Shown here: in pieces, positions 24,865-32,605 of the stretch | How positions within the stretch are numbered: position 1 is the first letter of the stretch | How the letters are laid out: each line of letters starts with the position of its first letter | Assembly (NCBI RefSeq): GCF_000014065.1 | Contig: NC_008044.1 | Span: 3,123,501 to 3,187,500 of the forward strand | Length of the DNA stretch: 64,000 nt | Source: Ruegeria sp. TM1040 | GTDB lineage: Bacteria; Pseudomonadota; Alphaproteobacteria; Rhodobacterales; Rhodobacteraceae | Reading direction: 5' to 3' | Made by a program: the position numbers and the translations under genes | The notes under the pieces: model-generated | Databases searched by the model: none | What the model was told of the DNA's origin: nothing | The model's input: the letters and a program-made list of their open reading frames with translations, nothing else

Positions 24865-25953
24865 TCAGGTGCCGGACTTCACGCGGGTCCACAGACGGGT
24901 GACAACGCGCTGGGCCTTCTGAGAATATGGCGCTTTGATGTAGGTGTTCTCCATGGCTTCCGGCGTGGGGTAGATCGCTGGATCATTGATCACATCGTCT
25001 TCGAGGAACTCCTGAGACGCCTTGTTGCCGTTAGCGTAGTACACGTAGTTCGACGCGGTCGCCATGTTCTGCGCATCCAGCATGAAGTCGAGGAACTTAT
25101 GTGCGGCCTCCGGGTTTGGCGCATCAACCGGGATCGCCATCTGGTCAAACCACATCAGCGCCCCTTCGGACGGAGCGTTATATGCAATTTCGACACCGTT
25201 ATCGGCTTCGGCTGCACGGTCACGCGCCTGAAGGATGTCACCAGACCAGCCAAAGGCGACGCAGATGTCACCATTTGCCAAGGCGTTGATGTATTCTGAC
25301 GAGTGGAACTTCTGCACGTAGGGGCGAACCGCTTCCAGTACGTCTGCCGCCCGCTCCAGTTCCGCTTTGTCTTCGGTGTTGGGATCAAGGCCCAGATACG
25401 TGAGGGCTGCGGGCATCATCTCTGTGGGCGCATCGAGGAAATGCACACCACATTCGGAGAGCTTTTCCATGTTGGCCGGGTCAAAAACCAGCGACAGGCT
25501 GTCGATCGGGGCATCGTCGCCCAGTGCTTCGGCAACCTTGCCAAGGTTGGTCCCGAGGCCAGTGGTGCCCCACATGTAGTTGATGGAGTAGGCGTTGTCG
25601 GGGTCAAAGCGCGCGTTGCGCTCTTGGATCACATCCCAGACGTTGCCGTAGTTGGTAAGTTTCTCGCGGTCGATCTTCTGGAACACACCTGCCTGGATCT
25701 GACGCTGCAGGAAGGAACCGGTGGGAACCACGACGTCATAGCCCGAGCCGCCAGCGAGCATTTTTGTCTCGAGCAGTTCGTTGGAGTCAAAGACGTCATA
25801 GATCAGTTCGATGCCGGTTTCTTCTTCGAACTTCGCCAGCAGCGATTCGTCGATGTAGTCGGACCAGTTGTAAACGCGGACTTCGTCGGCTGATGCGGCT
25901 GCAGCAGCGCTGAGTGCGATGGCGGACACGATGGTGGCCGTTTTGGTTTTCAT
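24865..25953 (-). CDS. potF: Putrescine-type periplasmic binding protein, PotF-like
   Basis: This 362-residue solute-binding protein has a Sec signal (residues 1-22, ending A-A-A-A-S-A). The mature start E-V-R-V-Y-N-W-S-D-Y-I is the hallmark of PotD/PotF proteins, and G-Y-D-V-V-V-P and W-G-T-T-G are conserved ligand-site regions. It binds putrescine or a related diamine in the periplasm and delivers it to PotHI. It is the first gene of the potFGHI-puuB-like unit, divergent from the GntR gene across about 150 bases. Confidence 0.92.
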   Translation of the reverse strand: MKTKTATIVSAIALSAAAAASADEVRVYNWSDYIDESLLAKFEEETGIELIYDVFDSNELLETKMLAGGSGYDVVVPTGSFLQRQIQAGVFQKIDREKLTNYGNVWDVIQERNARFDPDNAYSINYMWGTTGLGTNLGKVAEALGDDAPIDSLSLVFDPANMEKLSECGVHFLDAPTEMMPAALTYLGLDPNTEDKAELERAADVLEAVRPYVQKFHSSEYINALANGDICVAFGWSGDILQARDRAAEADNGVEIAYNAPSEGALMWFDQMAIPVDAPNPEAAHKFLDFMLDAQNMATASNYVYYANGNKASQEFLEDDVINDPAIYPTPEAMENTYIKAPYSQKAQRVVTRLWTRVKSGT

Positions 25954-26004
25954 GAGAATCTCCCCTGTGCATGCCGGAGTCTTCCTGTCCGGCTATGGGC
26001 TATT

Positions 26005-26012
26005 TTGATCAA
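26005..26012. promoter_or_regulatory. TTGATCAA palindrome upstream of potF
   Basis: This perfect 8-base palindrome lies between divergent potF and the GntR gene. The core TGATCA recurs at 26808-26813, touching the -10 of the aminotransferase promoter, and TTGATCAA again at 28269-28276. It is a candidate operator for the adjacent GntR protein; the palindrome is short, so chance recurrence is possible. Confidence 0.35.
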
Positions 26013-26099
26013 GTTTTGCCTCATCCGGCAAGACACTTTATGTTTTCATCTGCATTCTGTTGGTGCAAGCTGCCCAAAAATGAGAAGGATCCAAGCCCG

Positions 26100-26786
26100 G
26101 TGAATGTGCCAAATACGCCATCTGTTACCCCCGCGGAGGGGGGGCAAAAACTACCTGCTCACGAGCTGGTCTATCAACGTCTTCGGGCGCAGATTTTGTT
26201 TGGTGAGCTGGCGCCGGGCCAGGCGGTCACCATACAGGGTCTGGTCGAGGCATTGGACAGTGGCATGACCCCAGTGCGCGAAGCGATCCGCAGGCTGATC
26301 TCGGACGGGGCGCTGGTGTTCCAAGGGAACCGTCGTGTTTCTGTCCCCGAGCTTCGTGCCGAGGATGTTGATGAGTTAATTTACGCAAGGAAAACAATGG
26401 AGTGTGAGCTTGCCCGTCGCGCAGCCACACGGATTCCCTCCGCCAGTGTCGATGCGCTTGAGGCGCTTGATCTGCGCTTGGATACGGCCATCGCAAATGG
26501 CGATGTCGCAGGGTACCTGGGTCTCAATTACGAATTCCACAGCATGCTGAACGAATACGCTGATGCCCCCATCCTCGCGGATCTGGCTGATCGTCTTTGG
26601 CTGCGCTTTGGTCCGTCCCTGCGCGTGGTCTGCGGGCGCTTCGGAACCCAGAGCTTTCCTGACCGCCACAAAGACATCCTTGAAGGGCTGCGTAAAAAAG
26701 ATGCAGATCTTGTCTCTTTGGCGATGGAGCGGGACGTGTTGCAGGGCATGGAGCAGGTTCGGGCGGGGCTCACCCCGATCAACTGA
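26100..26786 (+). CDS. GntR-family regulator (FCD/FadR-like), probable polyamine regulator
   Basis: This 228-residue regulator has an N-terminal winged helix (V-Y-Q-R-L-R-A-Q-I-L-F-G-E-L-A-P-G-Q, then T-P-V-R-E-A-I-R-R-L) and a helical FCD ligand domain with the metal-binding histidine pattern (Y-E-F-H-S-M-L and D-R-H-K-D-I). The open frame runs upstream to 25971, but AGAAGGA at 26083-26089 points to the GTG at 26100. It sits between potF (divergent) and the aminotransferase (63 bases downstream), so control of polyamine uptake and catabolism is the natural inference. The effector is unknown. Confidence 0.8.
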   Translation: MNVPNTPSVTPAEGGQKLPAHELVYQRLRAQILFGELAPGQAVTIQGLVEALDSGMTPVREAIRRLISDGALVFQGNRRVSVPELRAEDVDELIYARKTMECELARRAATRIPSASVDALEALDLRLDTAIANGDVAGYLGLNYEFHSMLNEYADAPILADLADRLWLRFGPSLRVVCGRFGTQSFPDRHKDILEGLRKKDADLVSLAMERDVLQGMEQVRAGLTPIN

Positions 26787-26791
26787 TTCGA

Positions 26792-26819
26792 TTGACAGGC
26801 GATTTTTTGATCATATTCT
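26792..26819 (+). promoter_or_regulatory. Sigma-70-type promoter of the aminotransferase gene
   Basis: TTGACA (26792-26797) and TATTCT (26814-26819) are separated by 16 bases, 31 bases before the ATG at 26850. TGATCA (26808-26813) abuts the -10, a good position for repression. Confidence 0.6.
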
Positions 26820-26849
26820 GAGCGAAAGATTTCCGTTCAGGAGTGACTC

Positions 26850-28247
26850 ATGACGACGATTACCAACCATCTGCCAACCGCAGAACTGCAGGCGCTGGAT
26901 GCGGCGCATCATATGCATCCTTTCACCGCTAATGGCGGATTGGCGCAGAAAGGTGCGCGTATCATCACGCGTGCCAAAGGCGTCACACTGACCGACAGCG
27001 AAGGTCATGAGATCCTCGACGCGATGGCGGGGCTTTGGTGTGTCAACATCGGCTATGGTCGCGATGAACTGGCAGAGGTCGCGGCGCGCCAAATGCGCGA
27101 GCTGCCCTACTACAATACGTTTTTCCAAACGACCCATGTACCGGTCATTGCGCTTGCGGCGAAGATTGCCGAATTGGCGCCCGACAACCTGAACAATGTG
27201 TTCTTTGCAGGCTCGGGCTCTGAGGCCAACGACACCAACATCCGGATGGTGCGCCATTACTGGGCGATGAAGGGTAAACCGACCAAATCCGTGATCATCT
27301 CGCGCAAGAACGCGTATCATGGCTCTTCTGTCGGGTCCGGCTCGCTGGGTGGTATGTCTGCAATGCATGCACAGGGTGGTTTGCCGATTCCGGATATTCA
27401 CCACATCAACCAGCCGAACTGGTGGGCAGAGGGCGGCAACACCGATCCCGAAGACTTTGGGCTTCAGCGCGCTCAGGAACTGGAAAAGGCGATTCTCGAA
27501 CTCGGCGAAGATCGCGTCGCCGCCTTTATTGCCGAACCGGTTCAAGGTGCCGGTGGCGTCATCGTTCCGCCTGCGAGCTATTGGCCGGAAATTCAGCGTA
27601 TCTGCGACAAGTACGAGATCCTGCTGATCGCGGATGAGGTGATCTGCGGGTTTGGGCGCACGGGTAACTGGTTCGGGTCTGAAACCATGGGCATTCGTCC
27701 CGACATCATGACCATCGCCAAGGGGCTGTCCTCGGGCTATGCGCCGATTGGTGGCTCGATTGTCTCGGATGAAGTCGCCGCAGTGATCGCGCAGGATGAA
27801 TTCAACCATGGCTACACCTACTCCGGGCACCCGGTTGCTGCCGCGGTGGCGCTGGAGAACCTGCGCATTCTCGAAGAGGAAAACGTGCTCGATCATGTCC
27901 GCAACGTGGCCGCACCCTATCTCAAAGAGAAGTGGGAAGCCCTGACTGCGCACCCTCTGGTGGGGGAAGCGAAGATTGTCGGAATGATGGGGTCGATCGC
28001 TCTGACGCCTAACAAGGCGACTCGCGCAGCCTTTGAGGCTGAGGCGGGAACCGTTGGTTTCATCTGCCGCGAGCGTTGCTTTGCCAACAATCTGGTAATG
28101 CGTCACGTCGGCGACCGTATGATCATCTCTCCGCCACTGGTGATCACCCCGGAGGAGATCGACACGCTGATCGCGCGTGCGACCAAATCCTTGGACGAAT
28201 GCTACACCGAATTGCAGGCACAAGGGCTGTTGAAATCGGCGGCTTAA
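26850..28247 (+). CDS. Class III PLP aminotransferase, putrescine-pyruvate type (SpuC-like)
   Basis: This 465-residue omega-aminotransferase has a G-S-G-S-E-A-N-D-T-N phosphate-site motif, I-A-D-E-V-I-C-G-F-G-R-T-G with the PLP-contacting Asp, and the Schiff-base lysine in T-I-A-K-G-L-S-S-G-Y (Lys291). The overall match is to polyamine:pyruvate transaminases, which convert putrescine to 4-aminobutanal. Neighbours are two polyamine-type importers and a GntR regulator. An alternative is beta-alanine or another omega-amino acid as donor, since this fold is promiscuous. A strong terminator follows. Confidence 0.85.
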   Translation: MTTITNHLPTAELQALDAAHHMHPFTANGGLAQKGARIITRAKGVTLTDSEGHEILDAMAGLWCVNIGYGRDELAEVAARQMRELPYYNTFFQTTHVPVIALAAKIAELAPDNLNNVFFAGSGSEANDTNIRMVRHYWAMKGKPTKSVIISRKNAYHGSSVGSGSLGGMSAMHAQGGLPIPDIHHINQPNWWAEGGNTDPEDFGLQRAQELEKAILELGEDRVAAFIAEPVQGAGGVIVPPASYWPEIQRICDKYEILLIADEVICGFGRTGNWFGSETMGIRPDIMTIAKGLSSGYAPIGGSIVSDEVAAVIAQDEFNHGYTYSGHPVAAAVALENLRILEEENVLDHVRNVAAPYLKEKWEALTAHPLVGEAKIVGMMGSIALTPNKATRAAFEAEAGTVGFICRERCFANNLVMRHVGDRMIISPPLVITPEEIDTLIARATKSLDECYTELQAQGLLKSAA

Positions 28248-28274
28248 GGGCTCCGGCGGTGATTCGAATTGATC

Positions 28275-28302
28275 AAAAGGGGCCGGAAACGGCCCTTTTT
28301 TT
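28275..28302 (+). terminator. Rho-independent terminator of the aminotransferase gene
   Basis: GGGCCG-GAAA-CGGCCC (28280-28295) is extended by A/T pairs and followed by seven T residues. It separates the aminotransferase from the second transporter operon. Confidence 0.9.
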
Positions 28303-28550
28303 AAGCATTTCCCAAAAAAATCCCAGAAGAGCGGTTGTGCTCACCGGTAAAATTATCCCAATATGACGCAAATGAGCAAGTTTGGGTCGCAAAACAACCG
28401 GGTGATTTCGGTGATCGTCCCGGAGTGTTGAGTAACCCGAAGCCGGGATGAATTGAGCCGGTTGCACAGTGGTTCGGCACTGTGCTTACACTAGGACACC
28501 AAGAGCGGAACAAATCCGCCGCAAAAAAGAACAGAAACGGGGAGCCTGAT
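28303..28550 (+). promoter_or_regulatory. Leader region of the second polyamine transporter
   Basis: These 248 non-coding bases contain a perfect 8-bp hairpin, GCACAGTG-GTTCGG-CACTGTGC (28464-28485), and a TCCCGG...CCGGGA pair just upstream. GGGGAG precedes the TTG start at 28551. I could not identify a confident -35/-10 pair or match the folds to a known riboswitch class. The region must carry the promoter, since a terminator lies directly upstream. Confidence 0.45.
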
Positions 28551-29651
28551 TTGGCCGATGCGTCGAACACTGACGCGTTCGTGGAATTCGAACGCGTGCA
28601 AAAGAGCTACGACGGTGAGACTCTCGTCGTCAAAGATCTGAACCTCACCATGCCCAAGGGCGAATTCCTGACCATGCTTGGGCCGTCCGGGTCCGGCAAG
28701 ACGACATGCCTGATGATGCTGGCGGGTTTTGAAACTGCCACGCACGGCGACATTCGTCTGGGCGGGGTATCGATCAACAACATCCCACCGCACAAGCGCG
28801 GGATCGGCATGGTCTTCCAGAACTATGCATTGTTTCCGCACATGACGATTGCCGAGAACCTCAGCTTTCCGCTTGAGGTGCGCAACATGGGCAAGTCCGA
28901 GCGTGAGGCAAAGGTGAAGCGCGCGCTCGATATGGTCGAGATGGGCGACTTTGGCGGCCGCCGTCCGGCGCAGCTGTCCGGTGGTCAGCAACAGCGCGTG
29001 GCACTTGCCCGCGCACTGGTGTTTGAACCGGAGCTCGTTCTGATGGACGAACCACTCGGGGCGCTCGACAAGCAGCTGCGTGAGAAGATGCAGTTCGAGA
29101 TTACCCATCTGGCGCACCAGCTGGGGATCACGACCGTTTACGTGACCCACGACCAGACCGAAGCCCTGACGATGTCTGATCGGGTTGCGGTGTTCAACGA
29201 TGGTCGCATTCAGCAGCTTGCGCCGCCGGATCAGCTCTATGAGGAGCCTGCAAACAGCTTCGTTGCGCAGTTCATCGGCGAGAACAACACGCTCGAAGGC
29301 GTGATCAAGGAAATCCGTGATGGCAGCGCCCTGGTGCAGCTGGATGGCGGTGAACTTATCGACGCCATGCCGATCAACGTCTCTGAAGTGGGTCAGCGCA
29401 CGCGCGTCTCGATCCGCCCCGAGCGCGTTGAATACAACAAAGAACGCCTGCAGGAAGGCGCACATACACTCAAGGCAGAGGTGCTGGAGTTCATCTATAT
29501 GGGTGACATCTTCCGTACACGCCTGCGTGTCGCCGGGAATGACGAATTCGTCATCAAGACCCGGAACGCCCCTGACCAGGTTCGTCTTCAGCCCGGCCAG
29601 CAGATCGAAATCGGTTGGCTGCCCGAAGACTGCCGCGCGCTGGACGCGTAA
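28551..29651 (+). CDS. Polyamine-type ABC transporter ATPase (PotA-like)
   Basis: This 366-residue ATPase starts at TTG behind GGGGAG; the longer frame begins at a GTG inside the leader hairpin and is less likely. Walker A GPSGSGKT (44-51), signature L-S-G-G-Q-Q-Q-R-V-A-L, Walker B with V-L-M-D-E-P-L-G-A-L-D and the switch V-T-H-D-Q are intact; a TOBE domain follows. It is the first gene of a four-gene operon with a binding protein and two permeases, a second full spermidine/putrescine-type importer about 3.7 kb from potG. Confidence 0.88.
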   Translation: MADASNTDAFVEFERVQKSYDGETLVVKDLNLTMPKGEFLTMLGPSGSGKTTCLMMLAGFETATHGDIRLGGVSINNIPPHKRGIGMVFQNYALFPHMTIAENLSFPLEVRNMGKSEREAKVKRALDMVEMGDFGGRRPAQLSGGQQQRVALARALVFEPELVLMDEPLGALDKQLREKMQFEITHLAHQLGITTVYVTHDQTEALTMSDRVAVFNDGRIQQLAPPDQLYEEPANSFVAQFIGENNTLEGVIKEIRDGSALVQLDGGELIDAMPINVSEVGQRTRVSIRPERVEYNKERLQEGAHTLKAEVLEFIYMGDIFRTRLRVAGNDEFVIKTRNAPDQVRLQPGQQIEIGWLPEDCRALDA

Positions 29652-29755
29652 CCGCGTACCACTGCGCCTTGGAACCCCCGGCATCGAAACGGATCGGGGG
29701 CCTACACCTGAAACTCAAACAACAAGATTCAGTGTCTCAACAAGGAGAATACACA

Positions 29756-30862
29756 ATGAAATTGCGTACACTGTCGGCTCTGGCCGCCACGACCGCACTT
29801 TGCGCGCCGATGGCAATGGCTACCGAGATGGCCAACGAAATGACCCTGGTGTCCTGGGGTGGTGCCTATCAAGAAAGCCAGCTGAAGGCCTATGTCGAGC
29901 CCTATCTGGAAATGAACCCCGACGTGACCGTGGTTTGGGATGAAAGCTCTGCCGAAGCGACCGCAAAAATGCGCGCAATGGCCGAAGCAGGTAACATCAC
30001 CTGGGACCTGGTCGACGTTGTGGCATCCGACGCGATGCGTCTGTGCGACGAAGGTCTGGCGCTTGAGCTCGACCACGACGAAGTTCTCGCGGCTGCACCC
30101 GATGGCACCTCCGCGTCCGACGACTTTGGCGACCTGCTGGTCTCCGACTGCTTCGTGCCGCAGATCGTTTACTCCACCACCTTTGGCTACCGCACCGACT
30201 TGGTCGGCGACACGCCGCCGTCCTCTGTCTGTGACGTGTTCGACCTCGAAGCCTATCCGGGCAAGCGCGCGCTGCAGAAGCGTCCGATCGACAACATGGA
30301 GTGGGCTCTTTACTGCGATGGCGTCGCCAAAGACGAGATCTATGACACCCTCAGCACCGACGAAGGTGTGGCGCAGGCTCTGGCCAAGCTAGACACCATC
30401 AAGGACAGCGTCGTGTGGTGGACTGCTGGCGCGGAAACCCCGCAGCTGCTCGCCGATGGCGAAGTCGTGATGGGTTCGACCTACAACGGTCGTCTGTTCT
30501 CTGCGATCGCAGAGCAGGATCAGCCGATCGGCATGCTCTGGGACATGCAGTCCTTTGACCTCGACGGTTGGGTTGTTCCGGCCGACTTGCCTGCAGATCG
30601 CGAAGCCCGTGTTCTGGACTTCCTGAAGTTCGCAACCGACACGCAGCGTCTGGCCGACCAAGCGAAGTACATCTCCTACGGTCCGGCCCGTGCGTCTTCC
30701 GCACCGCTGGTGGGCAAGCACGAAGAGCTGGGCATCGACATGGCGCCGCACATGCCGACTGACCCGAACAACGCGACCAACGTGCACATCTATGACTACG
30801 AGTGGTGGGCGGACAACCGTGACGATCTGGACGCAAAATTCCAGGCGTGGTTGGCGCAATAA
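29756..30862 (+). CDS. Polyamine-type periplasmic binding protein (PotD-like)
   Basis: This 368-residue solute-binding protein has a signal peptide (1-22, ending A-P-M-A-M-A) and AAGGAG before the ATG. The mature domain begins T-L-V-S-W-G-G-A-Y-Q, the start seen in the PotD-like extracellular family 1 subgroup. It has G-N-I-T-W-D-L-V-D-V and later acidic stretches, and several cysteines (C-D-E-G, D-C-F, V-C-D-V, Y-C-D-G) unusual for a binding protein. It differs clearly from potF at 24865-25953, so the two systems probably have different ligands. The substrate is an inference. Confidence 0.85.
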   Translation: MKLRTLSALAATTALCAPMAMATEMANEMTLVSWGGAYQESQLKAYVEPYLEMNPDVTVVWDESSAEATAKMRAMAEAGNITWDLVDVVASDAMRLCDEGLALELDHDEVLAAAPDGTSASDDFGDLLVSDCFVPQIVYSTTFGYRTDLVGDTPPSSVCDVFDLEAYPGKRALQKRPIDNMEWALYCDGVAKDEIYDTLSTDEGVAQALAKLDTIKDSVVWWTAGAETPQLLADGEVVMGSTYNGRLFSAIAEQDQPIGMLWDMQSFDLDGWVVPADLPADREARVLDFLKFATDTQRLADQAKYISYGPARASSAPLVGKHEELGIDMAPHMPTDPNNATNVHIYDYEWWADNRDDLDAKFQAWLAQ

Positions 30863-30972
30863 TCTCTCGCATCTGATGTGAGCACTATCCGAGAGGGGGC
30901 CGAGCCGATTGGCCCTCTCTCCACCAAAGATAATAATAATACCCGCACCAACACCCCGGGGGGCTCCTTTAC

Positions 30973-32598
30973 ATGAGCGATACAACCGATACCGGACCGG
31001 TCCTTGCTGCAGATGGCACGCCGCTAAAGCGCAGCCTTGCACGGGCGCTCCGGATGCAGAAGATGCGCGCGCTGGCATTGATCGCCCCGCTTCTGCTCTT
31101 CGTTCTACTGACATTCATCCTGCCGATCGGCGACATGTTGTTTCGCTCGGTCGAGAACAGCATCGTTTCGGAGACGTTGCCGCGAACGACCGCAGCGGCG
31201 CAGTCTTATGATGCCGACAGCGGAGAAGCGCCGCCTGAATATGCATTTGACGCGCTGGCCTATGATCTGGTTGTTGCTGCCGAGAAGAAGATCCACACAC
31301 GCGTGGGCTCGCGCCTGAACTACGAGAACGCTGGTATTTCTTCGCTGTTCCGCAAGGCTGGGCGCCGAGTCGATGACATTGGCGAGGTCTATCTCGATCA
31401 GTTTGTCGACCTTGACCCCGCTTGGGAAGACCCTCAGGCACTGGTCGCGCTTTTTGCCGACCCCAGCTGGGCCGCCTCTGCCGGTGGCGAAAACGAAGCG
31501 CGGTTTGAGTATTCCTCTGTGGCTGGCGAGGCGCTGCCGGGAGCGACGGATGCCTATGCTGCATGGGCGCGCACGATCCAAGAAGAAGATCAGGACAGCC
31601 CCACCGAAGAAGAGCCATGGGCCCCGGTCTATATGGCGCTCTACAAGGATCTCGCGAAAAATCCGGATGCGGCATCTGCATTTGAGGGTGAAACTGCCGC
31701 GCGGCTTGCAGCAGCAGCAGCAGCCATCCAGTCCCCGGACTGGGAGACCATGTCCACGCGTGATGCTTTCATCAAAATCGATGACGACTGGGCCGACCCC
31801 GAAGTTTGGCGCACGATCAAGACCTACTCCAGTAAATACACCAATGGGTACTTCTTGAACGCGGCCGACTTCCAGAAAGGTGAGGATGGCCCTGAGCTGC
31901 GCCCGGAACTTGAGCGCATCTATGGCACACTCTTTCTGCGCACCATGATCATGTCGCTGGCTATCACCGTAAGCTGTATCGTGCTTGGCTACCCGGTGGC
32001 ATGGATTCTGGCGAACCTGCCGTCGCGCACCGCCAACGTCCTGATGATTCTCGTCCTGCTGCCGTTCTGGACCTCTCTGCTGGTGCGGACCTCTGCATGG
32101 AAAGTCATGCTGCAGCAGCAGGGCGTCATCAATGATGTTCTGGTCTGGCTTGGACTGGTCGCTGACGACGCGCGTCTTGTGATGATCAACAACCAGTTTG
32201 GTACAATTGTGGCGATGACGCACATCCTTCTGCCGTTCATGATCCTGCCGATGTATTCGGTGATGCAGACGATCAATCCGTCCTACCTGCGTGCGGCCAA
32301 GTCCCTTGGCGCGACCAACTGGACGGCCTTCTGGCGGGTGTATTTCCCACAGTCGGTGCCGGGTATCGGCGCGGGTTCGATTCTCGTCTTCATCCTGGCC
32401 ATTGGCTACTACATCACGCCGGAACTCGTCGGCGGTACCAAGGGCGTATTCATCTCGAACCGGATCGCCTTCCACATCTCGCAATCCCTCAACTGGGGTC
32501 TTGCGGCGGCACTCGGGACAATCCTGCTGGTGGTGGTTCTGGTGCTCTACTGGGCCTACGACAAGATCGTCGGCATCGACAACGTGAAGCTGGGATAA
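30973..32598 (+). CDS. ABC transporter permease with large periplasmic insertion (PotB-like)
   Basis: This 541-residue permease is nearly twice the PotB length. Membrane segment 1 is about 31-55. A soluble region of about 255 residues (60-315), acidic and alanine-rich, follows before segment 2 (about 321-346); the remaining segments and EAA loop (L-R-A-A-K-S-L-G-A-T-N-W) are normal. By topology the insertion should be periplasmic, where it could contact the binding protein or sense ligand. It includes a CAG-repeat-encoded alanine run (about 246-251). It is followed 7 bases later by the second permease. Confidence 0.85.
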   Translation: MSDTTDTGPVLAADGTPLKRSLARALRMQKMRALALIAPLLLFVLLTFILPIGDMLFRSVENSIVSETLPRTTAAAQSYDADSGEAPPEYAFDALAYDLVVAAEKKIHTRVGSRLNYENAGISSLFRKAGRRVDDIGEVYLDQFVDLDPAWEDPQALVALFADPSWAASAGGENEARFEYSSVAGEALPGATDAYAAWARTIQEEDQDSPTEEEPWAPVYMALYKDLAKNPDAASAFEGETAARLAAAAAAIQSPDWETMSTRDAFIKIDDDWADPEVWRTIKTYSSKYTNGYFLNAADFQKGEDGPELRPELERIYGTLFLRTMIMSLAITVSCIVLGYPVAWILANLPSRTANVLMILVLLPFWTSLLVRTSAWKVMLQQQGVINDVLVWLGLVADDARLVMINNQFGTIVAMTHILLPFMILPMYSVMQTINPSYLRAAKSLGATNWTAFWRVYFPQSVPGIGAGSILVFILAIGYYITPELVGGTKGVFISNRIAFHISQSLNWGLAAALGTILLVVVLVLYWAYDKIVGIDNVKLG

Positions 32599-32605
32599 GA
32601 AAAAC

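Noticed and set aside
26811-28223. 470-codon open frame on the minus strand opposite the aminotransferase
   Set aside because: It mirrors a clear aminotransferase, has no recognisable domain, and its composition (many R, H, Q) is typical of antisense frames in GC-rich genes.
28491-29684. 397-codon minus-strand frame opposite the ATPase of the second transporter
   Set aside because: It is antisense to an intact ATPase with all motifs; no domain or ribosome site of its own.
31707-31724. Run of CAG triplets
   Set aside because: It only encodes an alanine-rich run in the permease insertion; too short to treat as a functional repeat.
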